NCBI GenBank assembly: GCA_943329595.2
Contig: CALQEM020000077.1
Location: forward strand, 1 to 13,825
DNA: 13,825 bases
Direction: 5' to 3'
Origin: CAIYMF01 sp943329595
Lineage (GTDB): Bacteria; Actinomycetota; Actinomycetes; S36-B12; CAIYMF01
Below the pieces are notes generated by a model, which did no database searches, had not been told where the DNA came from, and was given only the letters and a program-made list of their open reading frames with translations. Below, piece by piece: positions 6,846-12,809 of this stretch; positions within the stretch are counted from its first letter, which is position 1, and each line of letters begins with the position of its first letter. The translations under genes and the position numbers were made by a program.

Positions 6846-8597
6846 TCAGCCGACGAGCCCCCACTGCTCAAGGTTCCAGAATGGCCCCTCGGACGGATTG
6901 ATGGAGGTGGGACCGCCGATCTTGTCGAGGGTCAGCAGCACATTCGGGATCGCCGCGATCGGGAGTGATGTCGCGGACTCAGCAATTAGCTTGTCGCCGG
7001 CCTGCGTCGCCGCAAGGCGCACGTTGGGGTCGGTTGCAGTGTCGACGGTCGCGAGCACCGGGTTGAGGCCAGCAACATCAGTGCGCGAGTAGTTCAGTCC
7101 GGAGAACTGGTTCGCGTCGCTGGGGATGTTGCCCGAATCGAAGGCGAAGCTCAGCCCGGGGTCCGGGAATGTGGTGACCAGCGTCCAGATTCCGATGTCG
7201 AAGGTTCCGTCGGGCAGAATCGTTCCGAACAGATCGGCAGCGGCCGCGTTCTTGATGGTGAGGTCAAAGCCGGCTGTCTTGAGCTGCTGCTGTAGGACCT
7301 GCTCCATGAGCTCGCGGCGCTTGTTGCCGGCGATGGTCGTGATGGTGAGCGCGGCCGGCTTGCCGTCCTTGGCCCACACACCGTCTGCTGCCTTAGCCCA
7401 ACCGTCGCCGGTCATGAGTTGGTCGACCTTGGCGAGGTCGAGCCCGTAGACCGAGAAGTCCTGACCACCGAAGGCTGAGAGAATCGGCGGGTAGAAGCTC
7501 TGCGCGGGGCTCTTGACGTCGAGAGGACCGTAGATGCGCCCCACAATGGCGTTGCGATCGATCGAGTAGCTCAGGGCCTGGCGGACAGCCACCGACTTCA
7601 GGAGCGGCTGAGCGTTGTTCATCCAGAGCGCTTCGAGGTTGCCTGAGGCAGGCTCAACCTGCACCTTGGAACCGGGAATGCCGGCCTTGATTTGATCGAT
7701 AGCGTCAAGCTGCGGTGTCGGGTAGATCGCGTCGAGCTGTCCGCTCTTGAACGCCTGGAAGGCCGCTGACGTATCGGCAGTGAACTGGAAGACCACCTTG
7801 TCGAGCTTGGGCTTGTCTCCCCAGTAGCCCGCGTTGGGAACGAGGGTGATCGACTCGCCCTTCTTCCACGACTCGATGATCCACGGGCCACCACTCCAGG
7901 TGTAACCGTCCTGCATCACAGCCGCGCGGTCCTTGCCCTGCAATAGGTGGCTCGGCAGAACGCCGGTTGAACCACTGAACAGCAATTTCCAGCCGCCGTA
8001 CGGCTTGCTGAAGGTCACCACCGCGGTCTGCGCGTCAGGCGTGGCAATGTCGGTGACTTCGGAGTAGCCGGTCTTGTCGAGGATGTCCTTGCCGTCACGG
8101 ATCTGCAGGGCGGTGTACTTCAAGTCGGCCGAGGTGATCGGCTTGCCGTCGGACCACACCGCCGCGGGGTTGAGCTTGTAGGTCACGGTCTGAGGGGGCC
8201 CAGCGCTGACCACCGGCTCCGACGCCATGATGCTGGAGATCTGCGGCAACCAGTCGTTGCCCTGCTTGCGCACGTTGTAGACCACGGGAATCGTCGTGAC
8301 CTGGGCCATGTACGAACCCCAGATCGAACCAGCACAGCTCGCGATCCAGTCCATGCAGTCGGGTTCCTGCTCGGCCCCGATCACCGCGGTTCCGCCTTGC
8401 TGGAGGCCACCAGCGTCGCTGGGGCTAGCGGAACTGCTGGCCGACGAGGCGGCCGAGGTGGTGGATGATGCGGAGGTAGAGGGGCTACCGGATGATCCGG
8501 ATGAACAGCCGGCCACTACCAGCGTGGCTGTTGCGAGGCCGGCCACCAGTGTTACGCGGGACCGGGACGATCGTGCCTGCGACGGTAGAGCCCTCAC
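6846..8597 (-). CDS. Family-5 solute-binding lipoprotein of a peptide ABC transporter
   Basis: 583 residues with a GTG start at 8597; GGAGG sits 5 bases upstream. The signal peptide (VTLVAGLATATLVVAGC) ends in a lipobox with Cys31 as the lipidated residue. A Ser/Ala/Thr-rich linker covers about residues 32-64. The mature domain has the actinobacterial family-5 start AEQEPDCMDWIASCAG with a close Cys pair, then VWSDGKPITSADLKYT, GPWIIESWKKGESITLVPNAGYW and a QALSYSIDRNAIV segment, all typical of SBP_bac_5 proteins. It captures the substrate outside the membrane and defines the specificity of the transporter. The family binds oligopeptides, but also nickel, opines and other amides, so the ligand is open. 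It is the first gene of the six-gene operon and lies divergent from the TetR gene. Confidence 0.95.
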   Translation of the reverse strand: MRALPSQARSSRSRVTLVAGLATATLVVAGCSSGSSGSPSTSASSTTSAASSASSSASPSDAGGLQQGGTAVIGAEQEPDCMDWIASCAGSIWGSYMAQVTTIPVVYNVRKQGNDWLPQISSIMASEPVVSAGPPQTVTYKLNPAAVWSDGKPITSADLKYTALQIRDGKDILDKTGYSEVTDIATPDAQTAVVTFSKPYGGWKLLFSGSTGVLPSHLLQGKDRAAVMQDGYTWSGGPWIIESWKKGESITLVPNAGYWGDKPKLDKVVFQFTADTSAAFQAFKSGQLDAIYPTPQLDAIDQIKAGIPGSKVQVEPASGNLEALWMNNAQPLLKSVAVRQALSYSIDRNAIVGRIYGPLDVKSPAQSFYPPILSAFGGQDFSVYGLDLAKVDQLMTGDGWAKAADGVWAKDGKPAALTITTIAGNKRRELMEQVLQQQLKTAGFDLTIKNAAAADLFGTILPDGTFDIGIWTLVTTFPDPGLSFAFDSGNIPSDANQFSGLNYSRTDVAGLNPVLATVDTATDPNVRLAATQAGDKLIAESATSLPIAAIPNVLLTLDKIGGPTSINPSEGPFWNLEQWGLVG

Positions 8598-8650
8598 TCG
8601 AACCTCCAGAAAGTACGTGTGACGCCGTTTATTACAGCGGCTTTGCCCAG

Positions 8651-8679
8651 ACCCTAGGCTGTCTAGAGTGCTGGCGCAA
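8651..8679 (-). promoter_or_regulatory. Candidate sigma-A-type promoter of the peptide operon
   Basis: On the minus strand TTGCGC (8674-8679) is followed after exactly 17 bases by TAGGGT (8651-8656), a TANNNT -10 box. Transcription would start near 8644, giving a leader of about 46 bases before the GTG at 8597. The spacer contains one arm of the 8660-8691 inverted repeat. An alternative, weaker -10 is TAATAA nearer the gene. Confidence 0.5.
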
Positions 8680-8691
8680 GGGCTCTAGACA
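8660..8691. promoter_or_regulatory. Inverted repeat TGTCTAGAG-N14-CTCTAGACA, candidate operator
   Basis: Perfect 9-base arms at 8660-8668 and 8683-8691. Each arm itself contains the 6-base palindrome TCTAGA (8662-8667 and 8684-8689), and these are 22 bases apart centre to centre, about two helical turns. One arm lies between the -35 and -10 of the candidate operon promoter and the other just upstream of its -35, an arrangement suited to repression. The adjacent TetR protein is the natural candidate ligand (inference). Confidence 0.6.
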
Positions 8692-8698
8692 ACAATGT

Positions 8699-8715
8699 AG
8701 TCACGAGTCCTGACT
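8699..8715. promoter_or_regulatory. 17-base dyad AGTCAC-N5-CTGACT upstream of the TetR gene
   Basis: Seven of eight base pairs are symmetric about G8707 (arms AGTCA and TGACT plus an inner GAGTC). With the T at 8698 it matches the site before the dehydrogenase operon in the pattern TAGTCAC-N7-GACT. It lies in the divergent region, upstream of the peptide operon's -35 box and close to where the TetR promoter should be. Confidence 0.5.
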
Positions 8716-8736
8716 TAGTGACAGGCTTTTGTGTTG

Positions 8737-8742
8737 TACGGT
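8737..8742 (+). promoter_or_regulatory. Weak -10 candidate for the TetR gene
   Basis: TACGGT fits the TANNNT pattern, but no good -35 is seen at 17 bases. TTGTGT at 8729-8734 with TGATAC at 8752-8757 is an alternative pair. The start of tetR transcription is therefore not resolved. Confidence 0.2.
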
Positions 8743-8826
8743 TCGAAGCGTTGATACCTGAGATCTCGCCTGTGCGTGATGATCGCCTCGCCGCGGCTGA
8801 TGCTGAGGCACACGCAGACAGCACCG

Positions 8827-8833
8827 AAGGAGG
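8827..8833 (+). promoter_or_regulatory. Strong Shine-Dalgarno that fixes the TetR start
   Basis: AAGGAGG lies 7 bases before the GTG at 8841. It decides against the upstream in-frame GTG at 8718, which has no comparable site and would add 41 residues unlike a TetR N-terminus. Confidence 0.8.
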
Positions 8834-8840
8834 TGAGCCC

Positions 8841-9539
8841 GTGGGTGCTTCCGCCTCACAGTCGTCTCGTCCACGCAAGCCGCGCGACAGCCTGAACAAG
8901 GCGGTCATCATCGATGCCGCCCTCGTTATCGCCGAGCGCGACGGACTTGACGGGCTGACCTTCCAAGCCCTGGGTGACGAACTCGGGGCGCACGCGACGT
9001 CGATCTACCGACACTTTCGTGACAAGGACGAGTTTCTGCTGGAGATGCTCGACACGCTGCGTAATCGCTCGTACGGCGATGCAATCGAGCCGACCGGAGA
9101 CTGGCGGCAGGATGTGCGTCTGCTCGCTGGGCACATTCGAGCGCATTACCTGCGGTACGCGCAGTTTGCTCAGCAGATGTCGGTTCGATCAACGCACCGT
9201 CCGATCGAGTTCACGAACTTGGAGTTGACGCTCGATGCACTCGACCGGGCAGGTCTTACTCCTGACGAGGCAGTGGTCTACACCCGCCTTCTTGGCAACT
9301 ACATGCGTTCGATGTCGAGTTTCGAGGCAGCGGTGACCTGCCTCGAACCCGAACTTCGGGCGAAGGATCGGATGCAAATGCAGTTTGGGGCGCAGGCCCT
9401 CGCGCCCGACGAGTTTCCGCACCTCGTCTCTGTTGCGAACTCTCTGCTTCCGTTGGATGACCCTCGGATATTCGACATCGGGCTCGAAGCGATTCTCGAC
9501 GCGATTGAGAAGCTTGGCGCCGATCGGCGCACCCGCTGA
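8841..9539 (+). CDS. TetR/AcrR-family transcriptional regulator
   Basis: 232 residues from GTG 8841, the usual TetR size. A short basic tail (SSRPRKPRDSLN) leads into helix 1 (KAVIIDAALVIAERDG, about 20-35). The helix-turn-helix follows: LTFQALGDELGAHATSIYRHFRDKDEFLLEML (about 39-70), with the classic SIYRHFRDKDE end. The remaining helical region is the ligand-binding/dimer domain; its sequence does not reveal the ligand. It is the only plus-strand gene, divergent from the peptide operon across a 243-base region with two dyads and convergent with the M20 gene (26-base gap, no clear terminator). It probably represses the operon promoters and perhaps its own, released by substrate or a breakdown product (inference). 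Confidence 0.92.
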   Translation: MGASASQSSRPRKPRDSLNKAVIIDAALVIAERDGLDGLTFQALGDELGAHATSIYRHFRDKDEFLLEMLDTLRNRSYGDAIEPTGDWRQDVRLLAGHIRAHYLRYAQFAQQMSVRSTHRPIEFTNLELTLDALDRAGLTPDEAVVYTRLLGNYMRSMSSFEAAVTCLEPELRAKDRMQMQFGAQALAPDEFPHLVSVANSLLPLDDPRIFDIGLEAILDAIEKLGADRRTR

Positions 9540-9565
9540 ACGAGGCGCTAGGAGTCGTCAGGTGG

Positions 9566-10678
9566 CTATACCGTCGGCGAGAACTGCTGCACCACACGCT
9601 CGATGATGCGAGCAAGCCACGTTGCACGTGCGTGCACACTCGTGAGGTCGACCCACTCGTCGCGAGCGTGGGCTCCGCCGCCGCACGCGCCGACCCCATC
9701 GAGGGTCGGTACACCCGCCGACGCGCAAAAGTTGCCGTCAGAGGCGCCACCAACAGCGGCCGTATCGACGTGACCCATACCCACATCAAGGGCAACTTCA
9801 CGAGCAAGCCTCACCAGGTCAGCGGTCAGCCGTTCCTCTAGCGGTAATCGGTTGATGCCGCCCGACAGTGTCACGGTGACACCGCTGACATGTGGTTGCC
9901 GACCGCGTACCGCCTCGTCAATTCGAGTGAGTTCGGGTGCTGTCCACGCGCGAACGTCAGTGTGCAGGATCGCTTCGGCCGGCACGGTGTTCGCGGTGAC
10001 TCCCGATGTGGCTTTGGTGGGAGTCACGGTGGTTCCGACGGACACATCCTGGAGTTTCACCAGGTCCGAAATGAGGGCCGCCATCTCGACCGTCGTATTC
10101 GCGCCGCGCTCGGGCTCAAGCCCCGCGTGAGCTTCAACTCCTTGAATGGTGAACTGATAGAGGCCCACGCCTTTGCGCGCACTCTTGATTCCACCACCGG
10201 GCGCGGCTGGCTCGGGGATCAGAACTGCGACGGCCAGTGGGGCGTACTTCTCGATGAGCCCGCGTCCCGTGGGTGAACCGACTTCCTCGTCACCGGTGAC
10301 CAGTAGCCCGGCGTGGTCTGACACTGCGCAGTCGGCCAGTGCCGCAAGGGCGATGACCAGTCCGGCCTTCATGTCGAAGACTCCGGGGCCCGTGACGACA
10401 TCGCCGCGAACTTCAAAGGGAATCGTGCTCAGGGTGCCGACGGGCCACACCGTGTCGAGGTGGCCAATGATCAGCACCGAAGGCGAGGCCGTGGGTGCGA
10501 GATAGAGGTACGGCACTCCGTCGACTCGATCGATGATGGCCTCGCGCCCCGTGTACGTCAGCACGAGGTCGGCCAGCGCCTCAAAGCCGCGTTCCAACGA
10601 CGGTAGATCACCGCTCGGAGTCTCGATCTCAACCAGTAGCTTCAGACTGTCGATCAGCGATTCTCGCGTTGCCCTCAC
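9566..10678 (-). CDS. M20-family metallopeptidase (carboxypeptidase G2-like)
   Basis: 370 residues from a GTG at 10678 that overlaps the hydrolase TGA (GTGA at 10675-10678). Metal-site motifs are complete: HLDTVWP with H73, GPGVFDMKAG with bridging D102, GDEEVGS with catalytic base E131 and ligand E132, E156 in IPEPA, and H337 in GAHARDEWVD. H184 in VEAHAG starts the dimerisation/lid domain (about 170-280), which supplies the active-site His in this family. The size and the HLDTVWP/FDMKAG wording point to the CPG2/ArgE-like branch. CPG2 cleaves C-terminal Glu from folates; other members deacylate amino acids or cut dipeptides. No signal peptide is seen, so it is likely cytoplasmic. Last gene of the three-gene operon, probably cleaving an amide of the imported compound. 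Confidence 0.93.
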   Translation of the reverse strand: MRATRESLIDSLKLLVEIETPSGDLPSLERGFEALADLVLTYTGREAIIDRVDGVPYLYLAPTASPSVLIIGHLDTVWPVGTLSTIPFEVRGDVVTGPGVFDMKAGLVIALAALADCAVSDHAGLLVTGDEEVGSPTGRGLIEKYAPLAVAVLIPEPAAPGGGIKSARKGVGLYQFTIQGVEAHAGLEPERGANTTVEMAALISDLVKLQDVSVGTTVTPTKATSGVTANTVPAEAILHTDVRAWTAPELTRIDEAVRGRQPHVSGVTVTLSGGINRLPLEERLTADLVRLAREVALDVGMGHVDTAAVGGASDGNFCASAGVPTLDGVGACGGGAHARDEWVDLTSVHARATWLARIIERVVQQFSPTV

Positions 10679-11574
10679 TCACCTGCTCCTGACGAGAAGA
10701 AGTCGCGCAGCGCGTTGGCAGTGAAGCCTGGTGCTTCCTCCGGAACGTAGTGGTCACTCGGCGCAGCACTTCCGACAACCGACTCTGCGAAGTCCTCCCA
10801 TACGCGCACCACATCGAAGGTGCGGCCCACGTAACTGGCGTCTCCCCACATCGTCAGTAGCGGAGCGTTGATGCGAGTTCCTGCTGCTCGGTCAGCACGA
10901 TCGTGCACCAGATCGATAGTGGCTGCCGCTCGGTAGTCGGCACAGGTCGCGGCGACGCGGGCCGGGTCGTGGAAACTCGCAGCGTATGCGGCGATGACGT
11001 CGGGCTCAATGCCGAGTACTTCGACGTGACGGCCATGAAAGCGACTTGCGATCCACGCGTCGGGGTCAGCGTTGATGAGGCGTTCCGGAAGGTCACCTGA
11101 CTGAGTGAGGAAGAACCAGTGGAAATATGTGTCGGCCATGGCGCGATCGACATGCTCAAACATGTGCAGCGTAGGAACGATGTCGATGACCGCAAGGCGC
11201 TCGATTCGTGCGGGATGGTCGAGGACCATACGGTGAGCAACGCGCCCGCCGCGATCGTGACCTGCCACGCAGAAGGTGTCGTAACCCAGCGACTCCATGA
11301 CGTTCACCTGATCAGCAGCCATGGCGCGCTTGCTGTATGTGAGGTGATCGCTGTCGTCAACGGGCGCACTACTTGTTCCGTATCCACGCAGGTCAGTGAC
11401 GACGACAGTGAAGTCAGAGGCAAGTGCGGGTGCTACGTCTCGCCACATGAGCGACGATTCGGGATATCCATGCAACAGCAGCAGTGGGGGTCCCGAACCC
11501 GCCGTGCGGGTGTGGATGCTGAGGCCGTCGACTTCGATCAGCGTGTCGCTAAAGCCTTCGAAGGAGCGGCTCAC
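10675..11574 (-). CDS. Alpha/beta hydrolase, haloacetate (fluoroacetate) dehalogenase-like
   Basis: 299 residues with a GTG start at 11574 overlapping the dehydrogenase TGA (GTGA at 11571-11574). Oxyanion motif HGYPE is at 35-39. The nucleophile elbow is GHDRGGRVAHR with Asp107, followed by R108 and R111; acid D131 is in VIDIVPT; H152-W153 in YFHWFFLTQ; Y214 in CADYRAA; and base H275 in SDHYVPEEAP. From memory, Rhodopseudomonas fluoroacetate dehalogenase uses D110, R111, R114, D134, H155, W156, Y219 and H280, which align at offsets of 3 to 5. The Trp corresponding to W185 is not evident (an Arg lies nearby), so the acceptable substrate may differ. An Asp nucleophile fits dehalogenase or epoxide hydrolase chemistry, not an esterase. 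Its partners are a 2-hydroxyacid-type dehydrogenase and an M20 amidase. Confidence 0.88.
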   Translation of the reverse strand: MSRSFEGFSDTLIEVDGLSIHTRTAGSGPPLLLLHGYPESSLMWRDVAPALASDFTVVVTDLRGYGTSSAPVDDSDHLTYSKRAMAADQVNVMESLGYDTFCVAGHDRGGRVAHRMVLDHPARIERLAVIDIVPTLHMFEHVDRAMADTYFHWFFLTQSGDLPERLINADPDAWIASRFHGRHVEVLGIEPDVIAAYAASFHDPARVAATCADYRAAATIDLVHDRADRAAGTRINAPLLTMWGDASYVGRTFDVVRVWEDFAESVVGSAAPSDHYVPEEAPGFTANALRDFFSSGAGE

Positions 11575-12656
11575 GGCGCCGAGCCCTGAGCCAGATACGC
11601 AGCGATGACGGCATCCGTGACAGATTCGGTCCCGTGGTCGCCCCCGAGGTCGGGGGTCTTGATCCCGGCAGCGATCACCGACTCAATCGCCTGAACGAGA
11701 CCCATTGCAGCCGAGACCTCACCCAGATGTTCGAGCATTAAGGCAGCGCTCCAAATCTGCCCCAGCGGATTGGCGATTCCTTGGCCGACGATGTCGGGAG
11801 CCGAGCCGTGAATGGGTTCGAACATTGAGGGGTGGCGCCTCGTGGGATCGAGGTTGCCGCACGGTGCGATACCGATGCTTCCCGCCAGCGCTGCGGTGAG
11901 ATCGGAGAGAATGTCGCCAAAGAGATTCGAGCCGAGCACCACATCGAATCGCGCGGGGTCGAGCACCAGCAGCGCCGCGAGCGCGTCAACGTGATAGCGA
12001 GTGAGTTCAACGTCGGGGTAGTCGGCCCCGACCTCGGCCACCACCTCGTCCCAGAACGGCATCGTGTGCACGATTCCGTTCGACTTCGTCGCCGAGGCGA
12101 CGCGCCCTGACCGTGTGCGCGCGAGGTCGAATGCGTATCGGGCGATCCGCTCAATGCCCACGCGTGTGAACACCGCTTCCTGCACTGCCTGCTCGTGCGG
12201 CTGGCCCCGGAAAATGCGCCCCCCGATTTCGGAGTACTCGCCCTCAGTGTTCTCGCGCACGATGACGACATCGATTGCGGCACGCGATGGTGCAAGGGGG
12301 CTCTCGATACCCGGCAGAAGTCGCGCAGGTCGCAGCGAGACGTACTGGTCGAAACTGCGACGGATCGGAATGAGCAGACCCCAGAGTGAGATGTGGTCGG
12401 GCACATCAGGACGCCCCACTGCTCCGAGCAGGATGGCGTCGCTCATCGCGAGAAGTTCGATGCCGTTCTCATCCATCATGGCGCCGGTCGCGAGGTAGTG
12501 CTCGCACCCCCAGGGGTACTCCTGCCACTCCAGAGTGAATCCGGACTCCGTTGAAACGACGTCAAGAACGCGGCGAGCAGCGGCAACGGTCTCAACGCCA
12601 ATGCCGTCGCCCGGGATCGCGGCAATGACATAGCGAGCGTTCGAACCTGAAATCAT
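11571..12656 (-). CDS. Isocitrate/isopropylmalate-family dehydrogenase, tartrate/D-malate dehydrogenase type
   Basis: 361 residues, matching the length of tartrate and D-malate dehydrogenases. Motifs: GDGIG (16-20), GAVGRPDVPDHISLWGLL (78-95, wording typical of the tartrate/D-malate branch), substrate arginines near R99, R109 and R134, RENTEGEYSEIGGRI (134-148) with Y141, K191 in ATKSNG, metal ligands near D224, D248 and D252, and HGSAPDIVGQGIANP (283-297), the NAD-preferring pocket. The reaction is NAD-dependent oxidation and decarboxylation of a 2-hydroxyacid with a second carboxylate (D-malate, tartrate or similar). First gene of a three-gene operon. No Shine-Dalgarno precedes the ATG; a -10 box six bases upstream suggests a leaderless message. 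Isopropylmalate dehydrogenase proper is less likely, since no leu genes are present. Confidence 0.9.
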   Translation of the reverse strand: MISGSNARYVIAAIPGDGIGVETVAAARRVLDVVSTESGFTLEWQEYPWGCEHYLATGAMMDENGIELLAMSDAILLGAVGRPDVPDHISLWGLLIPIRRSFDQYVSLRPARLLPGIESPLAPSRAAIDVVIVRENTEGEYSEIGGRIFRGQPHEQAVQEAVFTRVGIERIARYAFDLARTRSGRVASATKSNGIVHTMPFWDEVVAEVGADYPDVELTRYHVDALAALLVLDPARFDVVLGSNLFGDILSDLTAALAGSIGIAPCGNLDPTRRHPSMFEPIHGSAPDIVGQGIANPLGQIWSAALMLEHLGEVSAAMGLVQAIESVIAAGIKTPDLGGDHGTESVTDAVIAAYLAQGSAP

Positions 12657-12661
12657 TGAAT

Positions 12662-12680
12662 TAGTCTATGAAAGTGACTA
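12662..12680. promoter_or_regulatory. Dyad TAGTC-N9-GACTA overlapping the dehydrogenase promoter
   Basis: Five-base perfect arms at 12662-12666 and 12676-12680. The dyad covers the -10 hexamer (12663-12668) and part of the spacer, a classic repressor position. Read on the minus strand it begins TAGTCAC and matches the 8698-8715 site in TAGTCAC-N7-GACT. Confidence 0.5.
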
Positions 12681-12691
12681 CGTAGCGGCAA
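12663..12691 (-). promoter_or_regulatory. Candidate promoter of the dehydrogenase operon giving a leaderless mRNA
   Basis: On the minus strand TTGCCG (12686-12691) is followed after 17 bases by TAGACT (12663-12668). Six bases later comes the ATG, so the expected +1 is the A of the start codon at 12656. Leaderless messages of this kind are common in actinobacteria. There is no Shine-Dalgarno before this start. Confidence 0.6.
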
Positions 12692-12697
12692 GGGCGG

Positions 12698-12709
12698 TCG
12701 GTCGACCGA
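12698..12709. other. 12-base perfect palindrome at the island's right edge
   Basis: TCGGTCGACCGA is perfectly self-complementary and sits 11-22 bases beyond the stop of the truncated amidohydrolase, just upstream of the dehydrogenase -35 box. It could be a regulator site, the remnant of a recombination site or a weak hairpin. No T-run follows. Confidence 0.3.
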
Positions 12710-12719
12710 GGCAGACGAA

Positions 12720-12809
12720 CTACGGGGTCAGCTCGTGCAGGGACTGGCCAGCCACGTTGTTGGTGCCGTCGAAGACGTCGCCCCCGGAGATGACGAGTCG
12801 TTCAGACAT
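12720..12809 (-). pseudogene. Truncated amidohydrolase N-terminus (29 residues)
   Basis: An ATG at 12809 overlaps the S9 peptidase stop (ATGTCTGA, 12802-12809) with GGAG four bases upstream, a normal coupled gene start. The product reads MSERLVISGGDVFDGTNN and continues VAGQSLHELTP before a TAG at 12720-12722. LVISGGDVFDGT is the characteristic first strand pair of amidohydrolases and lines up with LLENARVFDG of the gene at 2-778. Such proteins are about 400 residues or more, so this one is cut after roughly 25 residues. None of the other minus-strand frames just beyond resumes the family sequence. Most likely it is the scar of an insertion or deletion at the edge of the low-GC block. The rest of the gene is not in this window. 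A functional 29-residue peptide is unlikely. Confidence 0.7.

Larger units (their letters stand above)
12657..12719. other. Short intergenic region holding the dehydrogenase promoter and an island edge
   Basis: 63 bases between the stop of the truncated amidohydrolase and the dehydrogenase start. It carries a promoter, a dyad and a 12-base palindrome, listed separately. It probably contains, or lies next to, the right-hand junction of the low-GC block. Confidence 0.5.

Noticed and set aside
8718..8840. 41-residue N-terminal extension of the TetR protein
   Set aside because: The AAGGAGG 7 bases before GTG 8841 and the normal TetR length favour the shorter form.
9540..9565. Bidirectional terminator between the convergent TetR and M20 genes
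   Set aside because: The 26-base gap has no convincing stem or T-run on either strand.
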